From positions 22,153,401 to 22,217,400 of the forward strand of contig JAQFVV010000001.1 in assembly GCA_028023455.1 (NCBI GenBank): DNA of 64,000 bases, written 5' to 3'. Position 1 is the first letter of the stretch. Each line of letters starts with the position of its first letter. This stretch comes from Epiperipatus broadwayi (Eukaryota > Onychophora > Udeonychophora > Euonychophora > Peripatidae). A program made the position numbers and the translations under genes. Shown here in pieces: positions 24,691 to 35,039 of the stretch. The notes below the pieces were generated by a model that worked only from the letters and a program-made list of their open reading frames with translations, was not told the DNA's origin and did no database searches.

Positions 24691-24882
24691 AATTAAAAAT
24701 TCAAGCTCATTTGCATATGTGTACAATAAATAACAACAATCTTCATTCGTAAAGCTATGAGTATGAGATTTAAATACTAAATCTCAAAAGTGCTAAGCAG
24801 GCATATTAAACATTATAGTATAATTACAGCTTCACTAATGCATGCGAAAAAAAATCGCATATTTATAATTAAATTTTTATAA
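24581..24882 (+). repeat. right inverted arm of the Penelope-like relic
   Basis: This is the partner of 23929-24220. It starts inside the coding relic at GAGAAGAGTGGTGCC and runs through its stop and 3' flank. The left arm is therefore a derived inverted copy of this 3' part. Confidence 0.85.
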
Positions 24883-25379
24883 TGTATTAAGATTTAAAAA
24901 GTATTAAATTGTATTTTTATTTTAAGGTTTTTGGCTACTTTTATTTTTATGGAATAATTTCTCTTTGAATTTCATTTTGCATAAAATTAAGTGCAAAAGT
25001 TGACATGTGCATGTATTGAATTCTAAAAAAAAATTGCCTGTATTTAAATACATATTTACAATTAATATTAAATAAAATAACTAATCATTCTTTTGTTTGT
25101 ATCATTTTTATATTTATTACAATAATACTGAATTGCATTTTTCAATTTCAACAGTTTATAGTTATAGTCTTTAGCTAATATAAATGTGTGAAACTAAATT
25201 ATCGTCAATATGGTAACGTTGATAGGAACAAAAGTATTTCTAGTAGCAAAAATGACTCCAATCTATACCCTAGTTCCACAACATACTTCATCCAAATATC
25301 AGAATCAAGTAATGCAAGTTTCATCCTATGGTTGAAATATTCTCAAATTTACAATATATATTTTGTCACATGATCACCA
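24883..25379. other. AT-rich stretch, nothing recognised
   Basis: No repeat match or domain was found; the 61-codon frame at 25188 lacks any motif. Confidence 0.5.
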
Positions 25380-26350
25380 TTTTATATGTTTACACATGCT
25401 GTTAAGAATATAAACTCTCCATACAATAGTGCCAACAAGTCCAAGTCTTTATAATCAATGGATGCAGGAAGGTTTGTGCATAAAATCTACCTTGTGGCTT
25501 TCAATAGTGAGGAACCTTGGATTGGAAATCACTGTACCTAGATCATAGGATCTAATGCAATCCTTCAGCAGCCACCTTTTACCTATTTGGTTAACTATAA
25601 AGCTAGGAGACCAAGATCAAAACACCACAATGTTCCAATTCAAGCTCACTTGTGTAGTCATATAGATTGAATTTAGTTCAACGTCTATACATTTTGATGT
25701 CTTTGGTTTTTCAAAAACCACAGTCACCATTATCCTATGGACAGGATAGGTATAAAATGATCAAAACATTACATGATCACTATTTCATATACTTACACAT
25801 GCTTTTAACGAGTACCAAACTCTCCACACAATATTGCCACCAAGTGCAAGCCTTTATAATCAATGGATGCTAGAAGGTGTGTGCATAAAATCCCTATCTA
25901 GTGCCTACTCATCCAACATCCTGACTAGTTTTGAGCTTGTGGCTTTCATCAGTAAAGAGCTTTGGATTTGAGAGGACTGTTTAGATCGTATGATCTAATG
26001 CAACCCTCCAGCAGCCACCTTTTATCTATTTGGTTAAAAATAGTGACTGGTTTTTGAAAAACCCAAGACGTTACTGAGACTGTAGAAGTGACTGAGTTTG
26101 AGTTGCAAACATCATGTTTTGATCTTTGGCTCCTAGTTTTATAGTTAACCAAATAGGTAAAAGATATCTGTTGGAGGGTTGCATTAGATCTTAAAATCTA
26201 AGTGCAGTGCTCTCAAATCCAAACCTTACTGATGAAAGTCACAAATTAAAACCTAGTGTGGAAATGTTGGATGAGTAAGCACTAGATAGGGATTTTATGC
26301 ACAAACCATGCATCCATTGATTACAAAGGCTTGCACATGGTGGCACTACT
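25380..26350. repeat. foldback/tandem repeat array, left part
   Basis: Units share the words TTAACCAAATAGGTAAAAGG, TTGCATTAGATC, CTGATGAAAGCCACAAGCT, GTTGGATGAGT and GCATCCATTGATTA. Two units lie on the minus strand in tandem (about 25380-25660 and 25670-26040) and one on the plus strand (about 26110-26350), with an inversion axis near 26040-26100. A fourth unit lies beyond the LINE at 31.45-31.75 kb. The two minus units differ by point changes and one lacks an internal stretch. Class is unknown: it could be a satellite-like tandem repeat or the arms of a foldback transposon. Confidence 0.75.
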
Positions 26351-26511
26351 AGCTATCAGATAAGCAAACAAAAAATTTTCTTTTAATTTGTTTAGTCTGA
26401 GAGCATTAATATTTATTAATTATTATTGTGTGTGAAAGTGTAATTAGTGGTTAAGAGTATTTGAAAGATTGAAAATTGTGTTTTTTATTTGTTTTAAAGT
26501 TTTTTCAGTTT

Positions 26512-26896
26512 GTTATTTATATATATAGAAATTTTTTTAAAAAGTTATTATTTATTTTTTGTTTTGTTTTATTATTTATATATTGTTGTTTTATATATAG
26601 AATTATTATTATTTTTTTATTTTTAAAAAGTTATTTTGTTGATTAGTTTTTTTGTAAATTTGTTATTAAAAGATTTACTTTTAAGAAAAATACAACGTTC
26701 GAAAAACGTTATTTATATATAGAAATTTTTTTAAAAAGTTATTATTTATTTTTTGTTTTGTTTTATTTATATATTGTTATTTTATATATAGAATTATTAT
26801 TATTTTTTTATTTTTGAAAGTTATTTTGTTGATTAGTTTTTTGTAAATTTGTTATTAAAAGATTTACTTTTAAGAAAAATACAACGTTCGAAAAAC
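26512..26896 (+). repeat. two tandem leader units upstream of LINE ORF1
   Basis: Unit A (26512-26707, 196 bp) and unit B (26708-26896, 189 bp) are near-identical, differing by a few short indels and substitutions. Each ends in ACAACGTTCGAAAAAC, and ORF1 starts 15 bp after unit B. Tandem monomers in a LINE 5' UTR acting as promoter units are known from mouse L1; promoter activity here is inference. Confidence 0.9.
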
Positions 26897-26910
26897 GTAA
26901 AATAAAAAAA

Positions 26911-27828
26911 ATGGATTATATTTGTATTTCAAAATGTTTATATAATCGGGAAAAGGAAATTAAGCGTGCTGTAGTAGAATGTACTATATGTGATGGGGTA
27001 TATCACTTGAAATGTTTAAATAAGACTAGGAAGGATGTAAAAGGTTTATGGTTATGCAGTCAGTGTATTAATATGATAAAAGAGGTGAGAAAGTGTTTTC
27101 AAAGTGTAGATAGTCGAAGAATAATGGGTGGAGAAAGTAATAGTGTAATGGAGATGATTAGTCAAAGAATAAATAAGATAGAGGAAGAATTGAAGGATGT
27201 AGAAGTAAAATTAAAATCATTAGAGATAAAATGTGAGGAGATAAAGGAATTATTGAGTAGGAATGATAAGGAAGACATAGATAAGGAGGACCAGAAGGTA
27301 TTAGAAAATGTTATGGATAGAGCAGAAAAAGTAGATTATGAAACAGTATTGATAGGAGATTCACTAATTAGAGAATGTGGGGATATAATTGCAAGGGAAA
27401 ATAGAAGTAGGTATGTAAGAGTATGTTTGCCTGGAGCTAGAATTAGGGATGTAGCAGATAAAGTTAAAAAACAAGGAAGTAGAGATGTATATGTTATGGT
27501 GGGGACTAATAATTTATTAGAATCATCAGAGAGAATAATGGATGAGTATGTAGATTTGATTAGGAATTTGATTATGATTAAAGGAAGAGTAGGAATAGTT
27601 GGATTATTACCAAGGTTTGACAAGAGTTATTTGTTAGATAGGGCATGTTCTATAAATGAGAGATTGAAAAAATTGTGTGAGAGAAATAATGTTATGTTTG
27701 TGGATGTGTGGGATTGTTTTATTGGAAAGAGAGAGTTATATAGTAAAGATGGGTTGCATTTAGGAAAACAAGGAAGTGAAGTTTTAGGGAGTTTGATTTA
27801 TAAAGAATTTTTTTCGGGAAACTTATAA
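26911..27828 (+). CDS. LINE ORF1: PHD-like finger, coiled coil and SGNH hydrolase
   Basis: The protein has 305 residues. Residues 5-52 form a C4HC3 PHD-like finger (C5, C9, C24, C27, H32, C35, C49, C52). Residues about 75-120 are charged and heptad-like (IEEELKDVEVKLKSLE), probably a coiled coil for oligomerisation. Residues about 145-300 are an SGNH/GDSL hydrolase: IGDS with nucleophile S151, V-GTNN (G198 to N201) and the DGLH block with D280 and H283, so the catalytic set is present. ORF1 proteins of some CR1-like LINEs have the same PHD-plus-esterase layout and are thought to act in RNP formation or membrane association; the substrate is unknown. The ATG at 26911 follows unit B closely and no earlier in-frame ATG is apparent. 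There is no signal peptide. The frame is intact and very low in C. Confidence 0.9.
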   Translation: MDYICISKCLYNREKEIKRAVVECTICDGVYHLKCLNKTRKDVKGLWLCSQCINMIKEVRKCFQSVDSRRIMGGESNSVMEMISQRINKIEEELKDVEVKLKSLEIKCEEIKELLSRNDKEDIDKEDQKVLENVMDRAEKVDYETVLIGDSLIRECGDIIARENRSRYVRVCLPGARIRDVADKVKKQGSRDVYVMVGTNNLLESSERIMDEYVDLIRNLIMIKGRVGIVGLLPRFDKSYLLDRACSINERLKKLCERNNVMFVDVWDCFIGKRELYSKDGLHLGKQGSEVLGSLIYKEFFSGNL

Positions 27829-27923
27829 AGGGGGGTGGGTTTTTAAATTGTAATATTATTAAAAAGAATGGATGGAATATAAGAAGTAAGCAAAAGGAAT
27901 TTGATTTTGATATAAATATAGAT

Positions 27924-30900
27924 ATGGAGAAGGAATGGGTTTGTAAAATTAATGGTAAGAAAGTAATTTATAAATGTAATGGAGAAGAAAGAATTAAAAG
28001 AATTTATAAAAGAGTAGTTAGGAAAGAAGAAATTGTTAAAATTGGGTTTTTGAATATGCAAGGTGGTAGGAAACCAGAAAAGTGGATGGAATTAAATAAA
28101 ACAATTGAAAATGAAGAGCTTGAGGTATTAGCAGTAGTGGAAACACATTTAAGAGAAGAAGAAGAACCTATTTTGGAACAGTTGGTATGGCAGAGTATAA
28201 ATAGAAAAGAAAAAGAAAAAAGGGGTGGTGGTATAGGTGTTATATCAAAAAAATATTTAAATATTGTTAAATGTCAAGAACACTTGTGGTTTGAAATAAG
28301 GTTGGGTAGACAAGAATGGATGGTGGCTATAGTTTATATAGCTACTGGAGATAGTCAAATTATATTGGAGTGGAATAGTAACATATACGAATGTTTAGTT
28401 AAGGATATACAAAGTTTTAAAGAAAAGGGGAAGAGAATAATGGTTATAGGGGATATGAATGGACATATTGAAGAAATTGATGATGTAGATAATAAAAATG
28501 GACAGCTTTTGAAGAATTTTTGTCAGAAAGTGAATTTGAGTATTGGAAATTTATTAAATATTTATGAGGGACAATGGTCCAGAAATAATATATTTCACAC
28601 AATAGATTATGTATTGGTAGAGAAAGAGGGAATAAATAAAATACAGAAAATTAAGGTATTTGATAATGAAGAAAAAGTATGCACTAGTGATCATAATTTC
28701 ATTGCAATTGAAATGGTTAGTAATGTGATGGAGAATAGAAATAAAAGTAGACATAATAGTGAAAGATGTGGATGGAGAGTAAATGATAAGAATAAGTTGG
28801 AAGAGTATAAAATACAAGTTGAAGAAATAATGGAAGAGTGGGTTGGGGATGAGTATAAGGATTGGTGTAAGGAAGTAGAAAAAGTTGCAAATAGGGTTTT
28901 AGGTGAGAATATTGAAAAGAATAAAAGTAATAAAAAAATTAAAATTAATAAAAGTGTAAAAGAAAGGAAAGAAGCATGTAGAGAATATAAGTGTGCTATT
29001 AAGAATAAGAAAAGTGAAAAAGATATTAATGCTAAATGGGAAAAGTACTTAGAAAAGAAGTTGGCTAAAATAGATATTTATAGAGAGAGATTGAAATTGA
29101 ATAGTAAATTGTTGGAGGATATTAATAAAAGTGGAAGAGATGGAATTAAAAAAATTTGGAATTATATTAAAAGGAGAAATGTAGGAGAGAGAGAGTTAGT
29201 ATTACTAGATGATGAGGGAACTGAGTGTAGTTCTAGAAAAGATTTAGAGAGAATCTTAAATAGTTATGTAATGAATATAGAAAAGATGTTAGATGTGAAT
29301 GATAGAATATTAGAAAATATGAAAGAATATAGTAATGGGAATATTAGTTTTTCAGAAAATGAACTAAATGAGGTAGAGAAGAAATTGAAAAGTGGGAAGG
29401 CAAGAGGTTTAGATGGATGGGCAGCAGAGATGGTAATGAATTTAGGATATAGGGCAAAAGTAAAGTTATTATCCTGTTTTAATAAAATGGCACAGAATAG
29501 AGTTTTCCCAAGTAGTTGGAGTAATACAAGAGTAAGGTTATTATTTAAAGGAAAGGGTAAGAATCATAGAAAGTTGAATAATTATAGACCGATAGTGGTA
29601 ACATCAGTTTTATATAAAGTTTTCTCGTATATGGTGGCTAGTAAAGTTGTAAAATGGATGGAAGGGAATAATGTAGTGGGTGAAATGCAAGGAGGTTTTA
29701 GATTAGATAGGCATATAGGAGATAGTTTATTTGTAGTTACACAACTTATGGATATGAGTAGGAATGCAGATAAACAGTTATATATGAGTTTTATAGATAT
29801 AGAGAAGGCATATGATAGAGTAAATAGAAATAGATTATGGATAAGTTTAGCAAATTTGGGAATGGATGAAGCTTTAATAGATATTATTAAGAAATTATAT
29901 GAAAATAATTATTATATATATCAATTAGAGAATATAGAATCAATTAAAGTTAAAAATGGTGTGGGACTAAGGCAAGGATGCCCTATGTCACCTATTTTGT
30001 TTGTGTTGTATTTGAGTGAAATGGAAAGAGCAATAGAAAGATTAGGAAGAGGGATAGAGATACCGTTAATAGGTAGTAAGGGAGTATATATTTTGTCAGG
30101 TCTTTTTTTTGCAGATGATATATTTTTGTGTGCAGAAAAAAGAGAAGATATGGAAGTTATGTTGAGGACATGTGCAAGGGTGGGTAAAGAGATGGGGATT
30201 AAATTTAGTGAAGAAAAATCAAATATAATGATGGTTAATACTGAGGAAAGAGAAGATGTAGAATTTTTATTGGGAGATATTAAGTTAAGTGTGGTGAATA
30301 GATATAGTTATTTGGGAATTATTTTAAGTAATCAGAAAAATTATTTGGATGAATGGGAGAAAAAATTGATAAATGAAGCAAAGAAAAGAAAGGGATTGAT
30401 AAAGAAATTAACAGTATTTTCATATAATAAATATGATGTAGCTAGAATTATATGGAAAGGAGTTGCAGTAGCAGGGTTAACATATGGTAATGATGCATTA
30501 TATGTTAGTAAAAAGATATTAGATTATTTAGAAAAAGCTCAAAGGGAAGTAGGAAGACATGCATTGGATGCAGAAGTATGGACAGCAAGGGAGGCAATTC
30601 AAGGAGAAATGGGATGGTCAAGTTTTCATATGAGAGATGCAAAAAGTAAAATGAAAATGTTTGGTAGATTGCAGTTTATGGATAATAAAAAAATAGCTAA
30701 AATAGTATTTGATTGGGTTATGAGTAAAGGGCAGGTAACAAGATGGGTGAGAAAGGTAATGCGCTATGCAAAAGATTTGGATAAAGAATTTATATCAGTA
30801 TATTTGTACAAAAGATGGGATGATTGTGTTAAGAGGATTATTGAGTGTTATAGTAGTAAGGAATGGGATAAAAGAATAAATTTATTAATAAAGACTAGGG

Positions 30901-31334
30901 AGTTAGAGAGATGGAGAAATAGTATGGAGAGTAAAAAGAGTTTAAATATATATAGAAATAAACAGAATATTAGGTGTGAGTTAATTTATGATAATAGTAA
31001 GGAAAGTAGTTTATTGTTTAAGGCTCGAACGGGATCTTTAGCTACAAAAGAATATACATGTAAATGGAAAAATATGGGTGATTTATTTTGTAAATTATGT
31101 AAGGAAGGAATTGAAAATATTAGGCATTTGTTAATTGAATGTAAATGTTTGAAAACAGAAAGGGTACATATAATGAAGTTGTGGAAAAATAAATATGAAA
31201 AGAGTGATTATACAGAAAGTGAATTATTGGTTTTTATGCTGGGTTTGGGAAAAGATAAGGGGGATTTAGATATAAAGGTTATAGAGTTGACAAAAATTAT
31301 GTTGTGGAAATGGGATAGAGCAGATTATGGGTAA
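27924..31334 (+). CDS. LINE ORF2: AP endonuclease, reverse transcriptase, zinc knuckle
   Basis: The protein has 1136 residues and is uninterrupted. The N-terminal APE-like endonuclease (about 38-265) shows N44, E73 in ETHL, GDMN (D177, N179), TIDYV and the terminal SDH (S255, D256, H257). The reverse transcriptase lies at about 530-800, with YRPIVVTSVLYKVF, the first catalytic Asp (D625) in FIDIEKAYD, GLRQGCPMSP and FADD (D731, D732). The C-terminus has a C-x2-C-x8-H-x4-C knuckle (C1056, C1059, H1068, C1073). These activities together would nick target DNA and prime reverse transcription from it. The frame differs from ORF1 and starts 95 bp after its stop, so reinitiation or a second transcript is needed. 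All visible catalytic residues are intact. Confidence 0.93.
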   Translation: MEKEWVCKINGKKVIYKCNGEERIKRIYKRVVRKEEIVKIGFLNMQGGRKPEKWMELNKTIENEELEVLAVVETHLREEEEPILEQLVWQSINRKEKEKRGGGIGVISKKYLNIVKCQEHLWFEIRLGRQEWMVAIVYIATGDSQIILEWNSNIYECLVKDIQSFKEKGKRIMVIGDMNGHIEEIDDVDNKNGQLLKNFCQKVNLSIGNLLNIYEGQWSRNNIFHTIDYVLVEKEGINKIQKIKVFDNEEKVCTSDHNFIAIEMVSNVMENRNKSRHNSERCGWRVNDKNKLEEYKIQVEEIMEEWVGDEYKDWCKEVEKVANRVLGENIEKNKSNKKIKINKSVKERKEACREYKCAIKNKKSEKDINAKWEKYLEKKLAKIDIYRERLKLNSKLLEDINKSGRDGIKKIWNYIKRRNVGERELVLLDDEGTECSSRKDLERILNSYVMNIEKMLDVNDRILENMKEYSNGNISFSENELNEVEKKLKSGKARGLDGWAAEMVMNLGYRAKVKLLSCFNKMAQNRVFPSSWSNTRVRLLFKGKGKNHRKLNNYRPIVVTSVLYKVFSYMVASKVVKWMEGNNVVGEMQGGFRLDRHIGDSLFVVTQLMDMSRNADKQLYMSFIDIEKAYDRVNRNRLWISLANLGMDEALIDIIKKLYENNYYIYQLENIESIKVKNGVGLRQGCPMSPILFVLYLSEMERAIERLGRGIEIPLIGSKGVYILSGLFFADDIFLCAEKREDMEVMLRTCARVGKEMGIKFSEEKSNIMMVNTEEREDVEFLLGDIKLSVVNRYSYLGIILSNQKNYLDEWEKKLINEAKKRKGLIKKLTVFSYNKYDVARIIWKGVAVAGLTYGNDALYVSKKILDYLEKAQREVGRHALDAEVWTAREAIQGEMGWSSFHMRDAKSKMKMFGRLQFMDNKKIAKIVFDWVMSKGQVTRWVRKVMRYAKDLDKEFISVYLYKRWDDCVKRIIECYSSKEWDKRINLLIKTRELERWRNSMESKKSLNIYRNKQNIRCELIYDNSKESSLLFKARTGSLATKEYTCKWKNMGDLFCKLCKEGIENIRHLLIECKCLKTERVHIMKLWKNKYEKSDYTESELLVFMLGLGKDKGDLDIKVIELTKIMLWKWDRADYG

Positions 31335-31447
31335 ATTTAGAGTGGGGAATGTAAAAGAAAGTGGCTAACAGGTTTATCTGGGCATAATTGCTGAGATATT
31401 CTTGACTTTGTTTAAGGAGAAGCCATAATACATCGCATCACATCATA

Positions 31448-31745
31448 TTAACAATATGTATAAGCATATGAAATGGTGAGGTGATTGGTAATTGAAAAAT
31501 CAGACACCAAAATCTATATGACTACAAATGAATGAGCTTGGGTTAGAAATATGATGTTTCCATCTTGGACTCTTAGCTTTATAGTTAACCAAATAGATAA
31601 AAGGTGGCTGTTGGAGAGTTGTATTAGATCCTAAGATCTAAGTGCAGTGCTCTGAAGTCCAAGGTTCCTCACTGATGAAAGCCACAAGCTAGAAACTAGT
31701 CTGGGGATGTTGGATGAGTGGGCACTAAATAGAAAATTTTATGTG
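31448..31745 (+). repeat. foldback/tandem repeat array, right part
   Basis: It resumes the unit broken by the LINE: CATATGAAATGGTGA and ATATGACTACAAATGA match the minus-strand units near 25380-25420, 25660 and 25780. It then runs into a fourth unit with TTTATAGTTAACCAAATAGA, CTAAGTGCAGTGCTC, CTGATGAAAGCCACAAGCT and TTGGATGAGTGGGCACTA. Together with 25380-26350 it defines the pre-insertion locus. Confidence 0.75.
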
Positions 31746-33892
31746 CAAAGGCATTACTACATGGAGAATTTGATATTCTTATTAACATACATTTTGCCTG
31801 AATATATATTTAAAAGCATTGTGCTTCTAACAGTAATGATGGAACAAAACTCATTGCTTGAACTTAATATTGCACCTAAAATATACATATAATAGGTATT
31901 AGATATGCAACGTGGGGAAGATAGGATGTTTTTTTCCTCTGCATATTACTGCTTGAACATTAATTTGTTCACAAAGTTTAAATTAACTGATTCTTAATCA
32001 TAATTTGTAATATTTATAATATATACACACATTTTACTATGTATACATAGCTTAAATCTCCAAATAAAAAAAAATGAATTGTATATTTTTATAATTTCAA
32101 ACATATAGTAATCCTGTACTTTGTATATTGTTTTCTTTTCATACTGTTATAAAGTGTTTTGCTATATTTGTTAATGTTTAAAAAGTAAACATAATTTAAA
32201 GTTATAGACCAGAGTTTCATTATATGCAGGCTATCTTGTTAACCTGGATATAAAATATATCCCAATATTATGTTTGTTATTTGTACAATGAGTTCATAAT
32301 TTTAGTTGTTTAAAATATTGTATTGAAATAGTTGTTATTATAATCAGTCATGTTTAAAGTTAAAAAATAGCTAAATTGTTTTAAAAGTTGTAGGAGTAAG
32401 TTATATTGAGTTATGTAATACTTCAAACTAAGTTTCAGTTGATAAAGTTATTTGCAGATTTAAAATACTTTCAATTTCAAATAAAGCTTGTTAAGTTAGA
32501 CTTAAATGTAATAGGTTGTTCTATAAAAAAAATTAGTTAAGATTTTATTTATAATTGGCTATTGAGGATAGGTATTTTTAATTAGTAAAGTTGTAAAGAC
32601 AGTTGAATTTTGGATAAAAATCAGTTTCTGCAGTTGAATAAAAAAACTCAGTCAAATCAGCTTTAAATTGGTTAATAAAGCAGCTTAAATTAAAGAAATA
32701 GTTAACATCCTGTCTACATGTGTGTGCAAATGTTTGTGCCTGATTACCAAGTTATTTAATTCTAAAAGTTAAAATTTCAATAATAAAATATTTTATTTAA
32801 AACTTTATTATTTTTAAGGTTTTTAAACAAAGAGCAGGAAAAGGATTATTTTTATTTAAGAATATAATAATTATTATAGTTATTTTATTCTTTAAGTTTG
32901 TCAATAAGTTATCAATAATCTCTTTCAACTCAAACTGTTAAACACATGGTTATTTCAAAATCAGCTAGGTCAGAATGACATACAAGTCTTACGTGTTAAA
33001 ATTCATTGACCTTTTAACCACAAATGTCTCTTTTCAAGGGAGTGGCTAAGTTTAGAATTGACTAGAAAACTGCTATAAAACATCATTTTGGAATGACAAC
33101 TGCTTATCCTTGTACTCTTGCTTGTGCTGGTGTACTCAAAACATTTCTGTTATACCAGAATAGTGCTAATTTTTTATATTTTTATTTTCGTTTAAAGTGT
33201 AAAGTATAAATTGTATTTGATTTTTAAAACCAATAATGGTGTTCTAATCAATTAAAGTTAACCCTGTTATTCTATATTTGCTTCAATACTTGAATTTTCT
33301 TTTAAACTACTAACTGAAATGCTACGAAAAATTAAATTGTTAAAAATAAATTGTTTTTGTTCAATCTTAAGTTCTAAAACAAACCAGGTGATGGGTTTCA
33401 AAATGTTCATCTATAAACTAATGCTGGAGATTTTACTATTTCATTTTTTCTTGAGTCAATTTTTTTTTTAAAAGAAAGAACTTCAAATTTAAGAAAAGAG
33501 CTCAGAATATTTAACTTTCAAGAAAAATTTACATGTACAGTTATGCTAATCCCTCTGTTATAAACTGTTCAAAAGAATTGTATCTCATTAACTTATTATA
33601 AATATTGTGCTTACCAGTTAAAAAATTTTAATTATGCAGTTATATGAAAATAACGTACTGGTGGTTTTTTTAGCACAGGAGGAAATGCTATTAAAATATT
33701 TGCTCTTTTTCTCTAAATATTGCTAGTAAATTAATATCTGTAAGAAAATCTGGAATTAACTAACTTTTGTATTGTAAAGAAAAAAATAATTTTATATGCT
33801 TCATTTTTTCTGAATATTAGTAATTTTAAAGACTATCAAGACATGAATGAAGAAAATTTGAAAATATATTTATTTATTTGGTGCTTGTATTA
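31746..33892. other. AT-rich stretch, nothing recognised
   Basis: About 2.1 kb without domains, RNAs or bounded repeats. Confidence 0.55.
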
Positions 33893-33900
33893 TAGATAAA

Positions 33901-35031
33901 GTTGCCGTAGGATGGTGTCGTTTTCACGCTAAAACTATAAAATATGAACATTCACAGGCCATTGATTTTAATAATTTTTCTGTGTTTTTTTGTAATGCGA
34001 AAATAAAAACAAAACAAAATCGTCTTTTTTAAATATTATTTTTTATTAACGTATACAATTTAAATGATAATAATAAATGTAAAATAAAATCAAAAAATTA
34101 CAATTTGATTCGTGTTTTTTATATCGTATACTTTTTAAATTGTGTTACGGCTTTTTTTTTTATCAATTTTCTATCGGATATTTTTTTATTTGTGTTACGG
34201 CTTTTTTTTTATCAATTTTCTATCAGATATTTTTTTACTTGTGTTATGACTTTTTTTGTTGTTGTTTAGCTAAAAAATAATAATCGTAATAAAAGTAAAA
34301 GTTGTTACGGTTAGATTTAGAGTTAGTTTTAGGGTTAGTGTTCTGTTTGTTTGTAATGCTAAAATAAAAAAATTCAAAATCGTAACCGTACTCCGACAGA
34401 AGAAAGAAACTCAAACTTTTTTAAACAACAACAAACACATACAAATGTCTTCTCTACTTATTAAACATGTTTATAATATTTGCTTTTTATTAAATTTACA
34501 AAAAAACCTGTATATTTGGACTTTTCTTACTGGATATTTTTTTCGTACCACTCTTTTTTACTTCAAAAATATACAGACGGTAGAATCTTCTTTGTCTCGT
34601 GGAATGTTAATAACAGTACGTTACTTGACATGTTACCTAATTGCAACTCAATAAAAACATAGATATTTAACATTTTCCCAAATAAAAGTTCAATATAGTA
34701 TGTTGTAAAAAGTCTTATAATTATTGTTTTAAAAAATCTGAACATTTCAATAGTTTAAAATAAAAAAAAATACAATGAAAACAACATTTCAATACAATTC
34801 AAATACAAACTCTCTCATCAAGCCGTAATTATTTTATAAATTGTGCGAATTCGGCAAATGTATTTGCTTCCATGCAACATACATGCTGTACTGCGACGCA
34901 GCATAGCGGCCTGCATTCTGTAGTGCAACAAAAAAGTTGTACTATTGAAAACGCGGGTTCGAACGTGGCGGCCACGGAAACAGCATTTTAATGTGTTTTG
35001 GCGCGAAAAGCGCGACATAGAGCGGTGCCTT
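33901..35031. mobile_element. TIR DNA transposon, non-autonomous, copy 2
   Basis: It aligns with the element at 15257-16590 through most of its length. Shared landmarks are GTAATGCGAAAATAAAAACA, AATTTGATTCGTGTTTTTTA, TTGTTACGGTTAG, TGTTTATAATAT, ATATACAGACGGTAGAATCT and the GC-richer right part with GACGCAGCATAGCG. The terminal repeats are eroded: the left lacks much of the CCCACTCGATGG block, while the right retains GGCGCGAAAAGCGCGAC. The flanks TAGATAAA (33893-33900) and TAGCTAAA (35032-35039) are a possible 8-bp target duplication with one mismatch. Three near-repeats of a TATCAATTTTCTATC unit lie at 34160-34240. No transposase is encoded. Confidence 0.78.
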
Positions 35032-35039
35032 TAGCTAAA

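Larger units (their letters stand above)
23929..24882 (+). mobile_element. Penelope-like element relic with long inverted arms
   Basis: A central coding relic is flanked by inverted arms of about 290-300 bp (23929-24220 and 24581-24882). The right arm contains the end of the coding region and the 3' sequence; the left arm is an inverted copy of that 3' end. Penelope-like elements are known for terminal repeats that may be direct or inverted and for 5' truncation, which fits. The outer ends contain AAATATGCGATTTTTTTCGC. No clear target duplication was found. Confidence 0.72.
26351..31447 (+). mobile_element. near-complete LINE with two intact ORFs
   Basis: This is a non-LTR retrotransposon of about 5.1 kb. 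Its order is an AT-rich leader with two tandem units of about 190 bp, ORF1 (PHD-like, coiled coil, SGNH), a 95-bp spacer, ORF2 (endonuclease, reverse transcriptase, zinc knuckle) and a 3' region of about 110 bp ending around CATCACATCAT. The boundaries are inferred from the repeat array it interrupts: the array reads up to GGTGGCACTA near 26350 and resumes near 31448. It has no long poly-A tail. PHD plus SGNH in ORF1 is known from CR1/L2-like LINEs, but I could not fix the ORF2 clade by eye. The sense strand is strikingly poor in C. Both frames are open, so it may be recently active. Confidence 0.88.
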
